64,000 bases of DNA from Luminiphilus syltensis NOR5-1B (lineage in GTDB: Bacteria; Pseudomonadota; Gammaproteobacteria; Pseudomonadales; Halieaceae): positions 1,850,929 through 1,914,928 of the forward strand of contig NZ_DS999411.1 of the NCBI RefSeq assembly GCF_000158175.1. Direction: 5' to 3'. Below, piece after piece: positions 17,733 through 26,538 of this stretch. The number at the start of each line of letters is the position of its first letter. Position 1 is the stretch's first letter. Made by a program: the position numbers and the translations under genes. Under the pieces are notes generated by a model. It had not been told where the DNA came from and did not search any database. It worked only from the letters and a program-made list of their open reading frames with translations.

Positions 17733-18926
17733 TCATTGCTGCTCGCCCTTGATCGGGCCGCCCTGCGCCAGCGTGCGCAACGCGGATTCGATCGACAGCT
17801 GCGCCGCCGCAAGCGTGTCACCGGTTGCATTCAGGTGGCCCATCTTACGCCCCGGCGCGGGCGTTGTCTTACCGTACCAGTGCAATACGCTCCCCGCACC
17901 CAGGGATGCCGCATAGGGCGTCGGCGCCAGCGCGTTCTGGTAGCGGTCGTTATAGAGCAGGTTGAACATGACGGTGGCGTTGGCGACCGCGGTTGGCTCG
18001 GCCAGAGGCATCCCCATGACGGCACGTACATGTTGCTCAAACTGATCATGGGTAAACCCATCCATCGTCAGATGGCCTGAGTTATGCACCCGGGGTGATA
18101 TTTCATTGATCACTATTTGCTGGTCTTCGGTGATAAAGAGCTCAACCGCAAATACGCCAACCCCTGCGAGTGCGGTAATAGCCTCGAGGGCGAGGTCGGC
18201 ACACTGCCGCAGTACTGTGTCGGGCAAGCTGGCGGGATACTCGATGGTTTCCACCGAATTGAATTCCGAATTGAAATCCATTAGTGCCGGCGGATAGCTC
18301 ACCAGGCGACCCTCGGTATCACGGGCAATAACCACCGCCACTTCGGTAACGCCCGTGTGTGCGGGTTCGATATAGCTGGGCACCGGCCACAGGCCATCCA
18401 GGTCCGATTGATCGCGCAGAATTTGTACGCCTTTGCCGTCGTAACCACCTCTGCGGGCTTTTTGCACGAGGGGTAATTCAATACCACTCGCCAGCACCGT
18501 AGCGGCGACCGCATCAGCGTCGAGCATGACGAAGGGCAACGTGGCCAGACCTGATTGCTGCAACCATATCTTCTGGGAGCCCTTGTCCTTGATCAGTGCG
18601 AGTAGGTCGACATCGGGGTTGCTGCGCACGCGCCCCTGCTCTTGTGCGTCGCGGATTTGTTGGAGTGTGCTATCGGGGACAGCCTCCAGCTCAAAAGTGA
18701 TGACATCTGACGCCTCGATCAGTTGCTCCACCGCGGCGCCGTCGTCCATGGGCGCTGCAATCATAAGATCAGCCACATGGCTGGCTGGACAGTCGCTTTC
18801 GGGGCTAAGTACGGCCGTGGTCACGCCCAGCGATGCGGCACGTTGGCATAGAAACAGGCCGAGCTGCCCACCACCGATAATGCCCAGTCGCTGTGTTTTT
18901 CCAGATGTCATGGAAGGCGAATTCAT
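17733..18926 (-). CDS. purK: 5-(carboxyamino)imidazole ribonucleotide synthase
   Basis: 397 residues, ATP-grasp enzyme that carboxylates AIR with ATP and bicarbonate. Seen are LGIIGGGQLGLFLCQRAASL, the ATP-grasp core VQKARRGGYDGKGVQIL, and the metal-binding end VNEISPRVHNSGHLTMDG. It is the first gene of the purK-purE-MFS unit. A second ATG (18911) lies five codons in and is an alternative start. Confidence 0.95.
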   Translation of the reverse strand: MNSPSMTSGKTQRLGIIGGGQLGLFLCQRAASLGVTTAVLSPESDCPASHVADLMIAAPMDDGAAVEQLIEASDVITFELEAVPDSTLQQIRDAQEQGRVRSNPDVDLLALIKDKGSQKIWLQQSGLATLPFVMLDADAVAATVLASGIELPLVQKARRGGYDGKGVQILRDQSDLDGLWPVPSYIEPAHTGVTEVAVVIARDTEGRLVSYPPALMDFNSEFNSVETIEYPASLPDTVLRQCADLALEAITALAGVGVFAVELFITEDQQIVINEISPRVHNSGHLTMDGFTHDQFEQHVRAVMGMPLAEPTAVANATVMFNLLYNDRYQNALAPTPYAASLGAGSVLHWYGKTTPAPGRKMGHLNATGDTLAAAQLSIESALRTLAQGGPIKGEQQ

Positions 18927-19072
18927 GGTCTGCCTGTCGTCTGATAGTAAGAAGCGCGTAGTGTAGTGCGAGATTCGATAAGATAAAGTCGCATCGGAAA
19001 AAATCGCCCTCGGGGATCACTTGGTCCGTGGCGATGTGGTGTCATTGAATTACCGATCATTAGGGATAGATC

Positions 19073-20131
19073 ATGACTAGTCAAAATCCGGTGTCGTCTC
19101 GCGCCTTTGCCTCCGATAATCAGGCCGGTGTGCATCCGACCGTCATGAATAGAATGGCCTTGGCAGCGGAGGGTTTTGCCTCCGCCTACGGTAACGATGC
19201 GCTCACGCGGCAGGTCGAGGCGCAGCTATCCGAACGGTTTGAGACCGACTGCTCAGTATTTCTGGTGGGTACGGGAACCGCCGCCAACGCGCTGGCGCTC
19301 TCTGCGCTGTGTCCTCCACACGGCGCAGTGCTGTGCCACCGCGAAGCACACATTGTCAATGATGAGTGTACGGCGCCGGAATTCTTCACGGGTGGTGCCC
19401 GGCAGGTCTCGGTACCGGGGGAGTGGGGTAAACCTGACCTGGCGGGCCTCGAGTACCGAATGGAGCAGCTGACCTTCAGGGGGGTTCACTCGGTAAAGCC
19501 CAGTGTTCTGAGTTTAAGTAATGCTACTGAAATGGGCACCATTTATGGCCCCGGCGAGCTGGCTCGCTACGGGTCGTTTTGCAGGCGTCATGGGCTGGCC
19601 TTGCACGTCGATGGTGCGCGATTTGCTAACGCCCTTGCATCGCAGGCCATGAGTGCAGCCGAATTGAGCTGGAAGCAGGGAGTGGATGTGCTGACCCTGG
19701 GTGCGACCAAGGGTGGGGCGATGGCCGCTGAAGCCGTCATCTTTTTCAATCGAGATCTGGCCGAGGATTTTGGGTTCAAGCGTAAGCGGGGTGGGCATCT
19801 GTGGTCCAAACATCGCTTGCTTGCGGCCCAGTTTGAGGGCTGGTTGAGCGATGGGCTGTGGTTGGAGCTCGCGCGACAGGCCAACCAACTCGCCAGGAAT
19901 CTCGCTGACGGTCTGGCCGAAGTCCCGGGAATTTCGATATCGATCCCGGTGGAGGCCAATATGGTGTTTCCCATACTGCCAGCGGCGATGGCGGCAGCAC
20001 TGCGAGATGAGGGTTTTGAATTCTACGATTGGCCGACACAGCCCGGTATGGTGCGTTTGGTAACCAGCTTCGCGACCGAGGAGGCGTCGGTGGAGGATCT
20101 TATCGCAAGAGCACGACACCACGCTGAATGA
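19073..20131 (+). CDS. Low-specificity L-threonine aldolase / beta-eliminating lyase family
   Basis: 352 residues, PLP fold type I. It cleaves threonine/allo-threonine to glycine and acetaldehyde. Seen are SDNQAGVHPTVMNRMALAAEG at the N-terminus, LVGTGTAANALALSALCPP, HVDGARFANAL and the PLP-Lys region VLTLGATKGGAMAAEAVIFF. It is a single gene divergent from purK. The exact amino-acid preference is not determinable. Confidence 0.88.
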   Translation: MTSQNPVSSRAFASDNQAGVHPTVMNRMALAAEGFASAYGNDALTRQVEAQLSERFETDCSVFLVGTGTAANALALSALCPPHGAVLCHREAHIVNDECTAPEFFTGGARQVSVPGEWGKPDLAGLEYRMEQLTFRGVHSVKPSVLSLSNATEMGTIYGPGELARYGSFCRRHGLALHVDGARFANALASQAMSAAELSWKQGVDVLTLGATKGGAMAAEAVIFFNRDLAEDFGFKRKRGGHLWSKHRLLAAQFEGWLSDGLWLELARQANQLARNLADGLAEVPGISISIPVEANMVFPILPAAMAAALRDEGFEFYDWPTQPGMVRLVTSFATEEASVEDLIARARHHAE

Positions 20132-20138
20132 TCGGGTA

Positions 20139-20543
20139 TTACCGTTCGAGCAGCTTGTCAGCCTTGCTTCCTAAATGGGCTTTGTTTCGGATGGCATCAA
20201 ATCCATCACCTTTTGGCGCGGGCTGGCGAGTCTGACGCTTGTCGGAGCCATCGGGTCTGATCGTTTTGTCGGGCGCCTTCACTGCGGGTGGCTGCGCGAG
20301 GGTGCGGCGAAAACTATAGACGAAGTAAAGCCCGAGGGCGATCAGGTTAATGCACCATTTGACGAGGTATGACGCGATCAGTAATTCGTCATTATCAGTA
20401 AGCTCCACGTACTCCACGTACTCATCGTGCAGCAGCGATGTCAGTAGAATAATGACGATCAAAGCGAGCGTGCCGCGCCATCGCGTTTTCAGCCAGCGCC
20501 AAAGGAACCACGCCGAAGCCGCACGAAACAGATAGCGAAACAT
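20139..20543 (-). CDS. Hypothetical membrane protein
   Basis: 134 residues. Two hydrophobic stretches are seen (LALIVIILLTSLLH at about 25-40; LVKWCINLIALGLYFVYSF at about 66-85). A charged, Lys/Arg/Pro-rich C-terminal tail ends KAHLGSKADKLLER. It starts 2 nt after the upstream 74-residue gene, so the two are probably co-translated. No family recognised. Confidence 0.6.
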   Translation of the reverse strand: MFRYLFRAASAWFLWRWLKTRWRGTLALIVIILLTSLLHDEYVEYVELTDNDELLIASYLVKWCINLIALGLYFVYSFRRTLAQPPAVKAPDKTIRPDGSDKRQTRQPAPKGDGFDAIRNKAHLGSKADKLLER

Positions 20544-20545
20544 GC

Positions 20546-20770
20546 TCAGGTAATGCCGAGTATGAGCAGCGCAGCCAGTCCGGTTGACTTGAGAATATCC
20601 GATCGCAGCTTGTCTTCTTCTTCGCGAACAATGGTCTCGAGCTCGTCCTCGGTGAAGCTCTCCACGGAGCGACCGGCAATGGCAATCCTGGCCTTCGCCC
20701 GGGTGATGGCTTTTTCGCGAATTCTCGACCGGTATTTATCAACCAGCTGGTCTTTCCACTTACCCAGCAT
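20546..20770 (-). CDS. Small conserved-looking protein with C-terminal hydrophobic segment
   Basis: 74 residues. A strongly charged helix (KDQLVDKYRSRIREKAITRAK) and an acidic stretch (EDELETIVREEEDKLR) are followed by a short hydrophobic C-terminus (TGLAALLILGIT). It looks tail-anchored. It is nearly joined to the next membrane protein gene. No function assignable. Confidence 0.6.
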   Translation of the reverse strand: MLGKWKDQLVDKYRSRIREKAITRAKARIAIAGRSVESFTEDELETIVREEEDKLRSDILKSTGLAALLILGIT

Positions 20771-20867
20771 TTGTCATTCCAATTAGTCCGATAGTCATCA
20801 TTGTACTACCACCGACTGCATTTGCTGCGCCGGCGACAGATCTATTACGGTCCCACCAATGCCCCGG

Positions 20868-21659
20868 TTATTTGCCCAGCAGGCCTTTGAGCTTGCTTCC
20901 CACCTTACTTGCCGCTTCCTCTGCAGCTGACGAATCATCGGGTATTCCGAGCTCCTCCTTGATGCGATCGGTGGCCGCCTGCTTCGCCATATTCGCCAAC
21001 TCGTCCTGCACGGCCTTTTGCACTTCCTTGATAATTGCCGCCATGATCTCGGCGGCGAGGGCATCGGGGCTCAATCCGGTAGCGGGATCGCCGATGGCGT
21101 TTTTCCGGACATCCGGCACGGAAATCCTTCGCTCTCCGAGCGTATCACTCATCAAAGTTGCCGAGGTGTCCGCAAAGACAAAACGGCGGATGGCGAGACG
21201 GGCATCGGAGGGCTCAGCGTCGGGCGACTCCTTAGCGGGCTCTTCGGTGTCGCCCGAGGCTGCCTTCACATTATCGAGGATTTCAGTGAGGTTGGTTTGC
21301 GACCCTTTTTGTTCGGCGATTAATGAAGCGCCATTCACGCTGACCTCGTCAATGATGATAACAGGACCCCGTAAACTGCCAAGATCGATGCCCAGTGCTA
21401 CCGATTCCAGGTAAAACGCATGAGCGCCTTCGAAACCCGGTGGATTGGCGATGGTGAGTCCGCCGAGCTCGCCACGGCCGCTGGCCAGATCCAGTTCCAC
21501 GCTGTTGAGTGAAACCTCGGTACCCGTGACCTCCGATCCGGTTTTGGCAACCATATCCTTGACGATGGAATCGATGTTTCCCACGATATAGGTCAGCCCA
21601 ACACCCGCGACCACAACAATCACCAGTACAACGATACCTACCCACTTCAACACTTTCAT
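20868..21659 (-). CDS. AsmA-like single-span membrane protein
   Basis: 263 residues from the ATG at 21659 (GGAGG 10 nt upstream). One N-terminal anchor (VGIVVLVIVVVAGVGLTYIV) precedes a domain starting IDSIVKDMVAKTGSEVTGTEV, then VELDLASGRGELGGLTIANP and IIIDEVSVNGASLI. This arrangement resembles short AsmA/DUF748-type proteins. The C-terminal half is helical and charged. Its job is unknown; relatives act in envelope lipid transport or biogenesis. Confidence 0.65.
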   Translation of the reverse strand: MKVLKWVGIVVLVIVVVAGVGLTYIVGNIDSIVKDMVAKTGSEVTGTEVSLNSVELDLASGRGELGGLTIANPPGFEGAHAFYLESVALGIDLGSLRGPVIIIDEVSVNGASLIAEQKGSQTNLTEILDNVKAASGDTEEPAKESPDAEPSDARLAIRRFVFADTSATLMSDTLGERRISVPDVRKNAIGDPATGLSPDALAAEIMAAIIKEVQKAVQDELANMAKQAATDRIKEELGIPDDSSAAEEAASKVGSKLKGLLGK

Positions 21660-21718
21660 TTTTCGCTTGCCTCCCAGGTTTGTTTCAACATAGCCCAGGT
21701 GATCCGTGGGCAGCAAGT

Positions 21719-23356
21719 TTACTGCTTCACTCCACCCACTCGACCCTCGATGGCGGCCTTGAGTTCGATGTGTTCCTCAGCGCTCCTGAGGTACTTCGGC
21801 GCGATGCGCCGGGGCGTCGCCTGTTCAAACGCATATCCAGCGGACAGGATGTCTGCATCATCGCCCGCACTGCCAATGAATGAGAGCCCCAGGGGAATGC
21901 CGTGTACGCTACCCATCGGGACCGTCAAATGAGGGTATCCCGCAATCGCGGCAAGGTAGCCACTACCGGCCCAGGGTGGCCAGATATCACCGTTGACGGT
22001 GTCGCGCGGTGGCGTGAGGGGTCCCGATGGTGCAACGAGAAAATCTGCTTCGAACGTGTTAAGTAGATAGTCGATGCCATCTTCACGAGTCGCTTGCTGG
22101 AGCTTGGTCTGCAGGGCCCGATAATCTTCGCTATTCAGGTCGTCCAGTAAATCCGCCTCCTCGAAAATATCCTGATTAAACAGGACGAGTTCACGATCGG
22201 CGTATCGTTGGTTAAAGGCAATAACATCGCTCAATGAGCGCGTCGTGACCCCATCGGGGAGTTCTGATAGATACGCATTAAGGCTAGCTTTAAATTCATA
22301 TTGGAGAAACCGGTACTGATCGGCCCAAAAGCTATCGTCGGCAAGATCAAAACTATCGACATCCACAAGGGTTGCTCCGGCTTCGAGCAGAGTGTCCAGT
22401 GCGGCATTGAAAGCGGACACAATGTCGGCATTTTCGCCCTGATCAAAACGCAACACGGCGATGGTTTTGCCACCAAGACTGTCTTTACCGAGGTTGGCCG
22501 AAAATTTAATTTCGGTATCGGCCATGGCATCGAGCATCATCGCGGCTCCACGCACCGTTTTGGTCATGGGCCCGGCGGTATCCTGCGACGGTGAAATGGG
22601 CACTATGTGTTGAGCGGAAACCAGGCCCACGGTGGGCTTGAAGCCGACGATACCATTCACATTTGAGGGGCAGATGATCGAGCCATTGGTCTCGGTCCCT
22701 ACCGCGCCAGCACTGAGTGAGGCGGCAATCGCGGCGCCCGAGCCCGAACTGGAACCACAGGGTGACCGATTGAGCACATGGGGATTTTGAACTTGTCCGC
22801 CCAGCGCGGACCACCCGCTGATCGATGAATTTGAGCGAAAGTTAGCCCATTGGCTCAGATTCGTCTTACCTAGAATGACGGCACCCGCAGCCCGCAATCC
22901 AGCGACCAAAGGACTGTCTCGACCCGTTAGGTTGTCCTTTAGTGCAAGTGCACCTGCGGTGGTGGCCATTGGATCCAGGGATTCAATATTATCCTTAAGC
23001 AGTATCGGTAACCCATCGAGTGGGCCCAGATTGGCTCCGGCCTGTCGACGACTGTCGCTGGCTGACGCCTGCTCGAGCGCCAGTGGATTGATTGCAATAA
23101 CACTGCGCAACTCGGGGCCATTTCTGTCAATACTTTCGATTCGATTGAGGTACATGGTGGTGAGTTCAACGGCACTGATAGCACCTTTGTCCAGGGCTTC
23201 GGAGAGTTCCGGCAGTGTTTTTGCAACAAGGCCTCGTGCCTGATACTCCGAAGTTGTCGTTACGTGTTCATTGTTCACGGTGTCTTCCGGGGCGGGCTCA
23301 CACGCGGTTAACAGCAGTCCGATAGCGACTGCAAAGAGGGTTATCAGAAATTGCAA
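21719..23356 (-). CDS. Amidase-signature family lipoprotein
   Basis: 545 residues. The lipoprotein signal ends at LLLTAC. The amidase signature shows the Lys in PILLKDNIESLDPMATTAGA and the Gly/Ser-rich catalytic region NRSPCGSSSGSGAAIAASLSAG, with the second Ser in GTETNGSI. Substrate-side residues (PSQDTAGPMTKTVRGAA) also match. It is a predicted periplasmic, membrane-tethered amidohydrolase. It lies 182 nt after the omega-amidase gene on the same strand. Substrate unknown. Confidence 0.9.
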   Translation of the reverse strand: MQFLITLFAVAIGLLLTACEPAPEDTVNNEHVTTTSEYQARGLVAKTLPELSEALDKGAISAVELTTMYLNRIESIDRNGPELRSVIAINPLALEQASASDSRRQAGANLGPLDGLPILLKDNIESLDPMATTAGALALKDNLTGRDSPLVAGLRAAGAVILGKTNLSQWANFRSNSSISGWSALGGQVQNPHVLNRSPCGSSSGSGAAIAASLSAGAVGTETNGSIICPSNVNGIVGFKPTVGLVSAQHIVPISPSQDTAGPMTKTVRGAAMMLDAMADTEIKFSANLGKDSLGGKTIAVLRFDQGENADIVSAFNAALDTLLEAGATLVDVDSFDLADDSFWADQYRFLQYEFKASLNAYLSELPDGVTTRSLSDVIAFNQRYADRELVLFNQDIFEEADLLDDLNSEDYRALQTKLQQATREDGIDYLLNTFEADFLVAPSGPLTPPRDTVNGDIWPPWAGSGYLAAIAGYPHLTVPMGSVHGIPLGLSFIGSAGDDADILSAGYAFEQATPRRIAPKYLRSAEEHIELKAAIEGRVGGVKQ

Positions 23357-23538
23357 AATAAGTGTTCTCCCGGGTTGAAGACGAGTGTTGTAAGGGGCTG
23401 ATCAACAGCCGCACGCCATAAAGATAGCTTTGCTGTCAGCACGTTGGCAATGAAGCCAAGCCGGAGTGCGGATGGGCCGCCCTTTGGAGACGCTGATGTC
23501 GTTCAAAAAAATCGCGAAGCAGAGGGGTCCGGCGATAC

Positions 23539-24312
23539 TTAGAGTTCGATAATGAAGTCATCGGCATCCCTATGTACCGGAAAAGCGCTGCGATAGTCGA
23601 TGAGTTTTTCGGCATCAAGCGTGGTGGTGTGACAGCCCTCTGCGTCCCCACAAACCAACAGTCGTTCGCCGGTAAAGTCGATGACTTCGCTGTCGCCGAC
23701 GTAGCTGAGGCCATTGGCGTCCTCGCCAATCCGGTTGACGCCGATTACATAGGCGGAATTTTCGATGGCCCTCGCGGGCAACAGGGCACGCCAATGGTGC
23801 GCACGCTTGGACGGCCAATTGGCAACGTTGATCAGTGCATCGTAATCCCCACGATTTCTGCTGAACACGGGAAATCTAAGGTCGTAACACACTTCAAGTT
23901 TGAGTCGCCAGCCGCGCCAGTCGACGATGACACGACGGTCACCGGCAGCGTAGCGCTGGTGTTCGCCGGCCATGCGAAAGAGATGTCGTTTGTCGTAATG
24001 GGTGATTCTGTCCGGTGTTGCAAACAGCATTCGGTTAAACACGACCTCACCGTCCTTGACCGCGATACTGCCGGTGATCGCACAATTCAACTTCGTGGCC
24101 AGCGATTGCATCCACTGCTCGGTTTCTCCACCGGGTAGCTCGGCATTGGCCAGCGCGTTCATTGAAAACCCGGTGGTGAACATTTCCGGAAGGACCACGA
24201 GGTCGCCGGGTTCCGGGTGTGCCAACAGCATGGACTCGAATTGGTGTCGATTATCGATAGCGCTCTCCCAGGCAAGGCGGCACTGAACGAGAGTTGTTTT
24301 TAAATTTTGCAT
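23539..24312 (-). CDS. Omega-amidase (nitrilase superfamily, YafV-like)
   Basis: 257 residues. The nitrilase Glu-Lys-Cys triad is seen in VVLPEMFTTGFSM, THYDKRHLFRMAGEH and LEVCYDLRFPVFSRN. NVANWPSKRAHHWRALLPAR is typical of omega-amidases, which hydrolyse alpha-ketoglutaramate or alpha-ketosuccinamate. The start overlaps the aminotransferase stop by 13 nt. Together the two genes fit the glutamine-transaminase/omega-amidase pathway that works with methionine salvage. Confidence 0.9.
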   Translation of the reverse strand: MQNLKTTLVQCRLAWESAIDNRHQFESMLLAHPEPGDLVVLPEMFTTGFSMNALANAELPGGETEQWMQSLATKLNCAITGSIAVKDGEVVFNRMLFATPDRITHYDKRHLFRMAGEHQRYAAGDRRVIVDWRGWRLKLEVCYDLRFPVFSRNRGDYDALINVANWPSKRAHHWRALLPARAIENSAYVIGVNRIGEDANGLSYVGDSEVIDFTGERLLVCGDAEGCHTTTLDAEKLIDYRSAFPVHRDADDFIIEL

Positions 24313-25442
24313 AGTCGCCGTGCGGCCTCCTGAAGCGTGTCGTCGGCTTTAGCGAAACAGAAGCGCAGTTGCTGTTTCTTCGGTGGTTCCTGATAGAACA
24401 CCGACATTGGAATTGATGCAACGCCGATTTCCCGGGTCCACTGCTCGCAAAGCCGGGTGTCCGGTGTGTCCGTGATATCGGAATAATCCAATACCTGAAA
24501 GTAGCTGCCCGTGCTCGGGGTGAAACGAAAGCGCGACGCAGCCAAACCCTGGCAGAAGAGGTCTCGTTTTTGTTGATAAAACCCCGCCAGTGTCGCCGGG
24601 TAGTCGGGGTACTCGTCCATAAACTGGGCGAGGGCTGCCTGCACCGGAGTGACCCCCACGAAAGCGACATACTGGTGAATCTTTCGGAGTTCCTGGGTGA
24701 GCGCGGGGGGCGCAACGCAATACCCGGTCTTCCAGCCGGTAACGCCAAAAGTCTTGCCAAAGGAGAAGTGCGCAAACGATCGCTCACGCAGCGCCGGGAA
24801 CTCCAGTACGCTGTAATGGCGTTGATCATCAAACACCAGGAATTCGTAGACCTCATCGCTGCAGACCAGCAGATCATAGTGCCCGGCCAGATGATCGAGC
24901 TGCTTCATATCTGCCTGGGTAAAAACGCTGCCGCTGGGGTTGTGCGGCGAATTGATCACGATCAGTCGGGTACGCGCTGTAATTGCGGCTTCGATGCGTC
25001 CCCAGTCCGGTTTAAAACCTGTCCCGCCAAGCGGCACGTGAACGGGAAGTCCGCCGGACAGCGCAACCGCTGGTGCGTAGCTGTCGTAGGCGGGGTCGAG
25101 CAAAATGACCTCATCGCCGGTCTTCACGACGGCGGTAATCGCACAGAAAATACCTTCGGTGGCTCCCGGTACGATCGTAATTTCGTTAACCGGATCAACA
25201 ACCACATCGCGAAAGCGCTGAATTTGTCGGGCCACGGCCTCTCTGAGTTCGGGGAGGCCGCTCATCGGCGGGTATTGGTTTCGCCCGGCCATCGCGGCCT
25301 TCCCAAGGGCCTGGCGCAATCGCTCGGGAGCGGGAAAGTCGGGGAAGCCCTGGGACAGGTTGATCGCACCGTGCTCAGCGGCGAGCGCCGACATCTGGGT
25401 GAAGATAGTGGTGCCTACTTTGGGCAGTTTGCTGGTTAGCAT
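24300..25442 (-). CDS. Class I/II PLP aminotransferase (methionine/glutamine aminotransferase, YbdL-like)
   Basis: 380 residues from the ATG at 25442; an open frame upstream overlaps glpE and is not expected to be coding. INLSQGFPDFPAPERLRQAL at the N-terminus and FGVTGWKTGYCVAPPAL (near the PLP Lys in HFSFGKTFGVTG) identify the YbdL/glutamine-transaminase-K group. NSPHNPSGSVFTQADM also matches. It would transaminate methionine, glutamine or aromatic amino acids, and the product passes to the adjacent omega-amidase. Confidence 0.9.
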   Translation of the reverse strand: MLTSKLPKVGTTIFTQMSALAAEHGAINLSQGFPDFPAPERLRQALGKAAMAGRNQYPPMSGLPELREAVARQIQRFRDVVVDPVNEITIVPGATEGIFCAITAVVKTGDEVILLDPAYDSYAPAVALSGGLPVHVPLGGTGFKPDWGRIEAAITARTRLIVINSPHNPSGSVFTQADMKQLDHLAGHYDLLVCSDEVYEFLVFDDQRHYSVLEFPALRERSFAHFSFGKTFGVTGWKTGYCVAPPALTQELRKIHQYVAFVGVTPVQAALAQFMDEYPDYPATLAGFYQQKRDLFCQGLAASRFRFTPSTGSYFQVLDYSDITDTPDTRLCEQWTREIGVASIPMSVFYQEPPKKQQLRFCFAKADDTLQEAARRLCKI

Positions 25443-25449
25443 CGGCGGT

Positions 25450-25773
25450 TTATCCGCGTTCAATGCGTTCGGGGTAGGTGTCTTCCCAGGCGCAGAAGCC
25501 GCCATCGAGGCTGTAAACGGTTTCAAATCCCTGGGAAGCGAGAAAAGCCGCCGCTGATTGGCTGGAGATGCCGTGATAGCAGCACACCACAATGGGTTGG
25601 GTTGGCGGCGTTTGAGCAATAAAGTCGGGCGCGCTCTCTGAGTCGAGCAGCGTTGCGGCAGGAATGCGGCCCGCCGCATAGGCATGGGGATCGCGGATGT
25701 CGACCAGTCGCACTGATCCGGTTTCCAGCCGGGTTACCAGCTCACTAACGCTCAGGTGCTGAAAATTCGCCAT
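25450..25773 (-). CDS. glpE: Thiosulfate sulfurtransferase GlpE-like rhodanese
   Basis: 107 residues from the second ATG (25773); the ORF also has an ATG at 25785. A single rhodanese domain: VRLVDIRDPHAYAAGRIP, and the active-site loop VVCCYHGISSQSAA, where CCYHGISS is the GlpE form. It is 7 nt upstream of the aminotransferase gene and so part of that operon. It is cytoplasmic, with no signal peptide. Confidence 0.87.
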   Translation of the reverse strand: MANFQHLSVSELVTRLETGSVRLVDIRDPHAYAAGRIPAATLLDSESAPDFIAQTPPTQPIVVCCYHGISSQSAAAFLASQGFETVYSLDGGFCAWEDTYPERIERG

Positions 25774-25889
25774 GGATTGGTCCACTTATATTCGATGGCG
25801 CCACTGTGCCAAACTGGAGCGCAAAAGCCCAATGCCAGTGACATCTTTTCACAGGGCAACCCTGTTCGCCTTCAACACGGAGAGTGCCG

Positions 25890-26327
25890 ATGAAGAGCCT
25901 GATTCAGCGAGTGACACAGGCCCAAGTGCAGGTCGATGATAGTACGGTCGGTGCCATCAACCGTGGTTTGCTCGCCTTTGTGGGGGTGGAGCGGGGTGAC
26001 GATTCCGCCTCTGTGGTGCGAATGGCGCAGCGATTGCTGACCTACCGGGTTTTTTCGGATACCGAGGGCCGTATGAATCGGAGTCTCACCGATGTGGGAG
26101 GAGACTTACTTCTGGTTTCCCAATTCACGCTGGCGGCGGATACCCGAAAAGGCACCCGTCCCAGTTTTTCATCCGCGGCTGACCCCGAGGAAGCCGCTGT
26201 CATATTTGGAGAGCTAATTGCCTGCTGCCGTGAAAGCGGTCTGCGAACGGAAACCGGGCGTTTTGGCGCCGAAATGGTGGTTTCCCTGATCAATGACGGG
26301 CCCGTTACCTTTTTGCTGGAGTGCTAG
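25890..26327 (+). CDS. dtd: D-aminoacyl-tRNA deacylase
   Basis: 145 residues from the ATG at 25890 (GGAG 7 nt upstream). It removes D-amino acids mischarged on tRNA. MKSLIQRVTQAQVQVDD, LLAFVGVERGDD, LLLVSQFTLAADTRKGTRPSF and the C-terminal VSLINDGPVTFLLEC are the diagnostic Dtd motifs (SQFTL and NDGPVT). Confidence 0.95.
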   Translation: MKSLIQRVTQAQVQVDDSTVGAINRGLLAFVGVERGDDSASVVRMAQRLLTYRVFSDTEGRMNRSLTDVGGDLLLVSQFTLAADTRKGTRPSFSSAADPEEAAVIFGELIACCRESGLRTETGRFGAEMVVSLINDGPVTFLLEC

Positions 26328-26538
26328 CTCGGCGGTTGATTACCGGCCGATGACCTCGGGGCGCAGTGGCGCAAGACGAGCCAGCACCCGGTTCTGGACC
26401 GGGTAGGGGAATATCGTTTGCCTCCACCCCCTCGGCAATGACATGCAATCCAAAACTATGACCCAGTTCAATGGTTGAGCGCACGATGGTCTGGTCGTCG
26501 CCGGATTGGTCAAGGTGGGCATAAAAGGCTAGTCTCAT
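26305..26538 (-). pseudogene. Remnant of an EAL-domain phosphodiesterase
   Basis: A 77-codon frame begins by overlapping the META-gene stop (ATGA). Its segment DDQTIVRSTIELGHSFGLHVIAEGVEA is a clear match to the last third of an EAL domain, where the conserved VxAEGVE lies. The upstream EAL motif and catalytic residues are missing, and the rest of the frame no longer matches. It is best read as a decayed gene fragment, not a functional enzyme. Confidence 0.75.
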
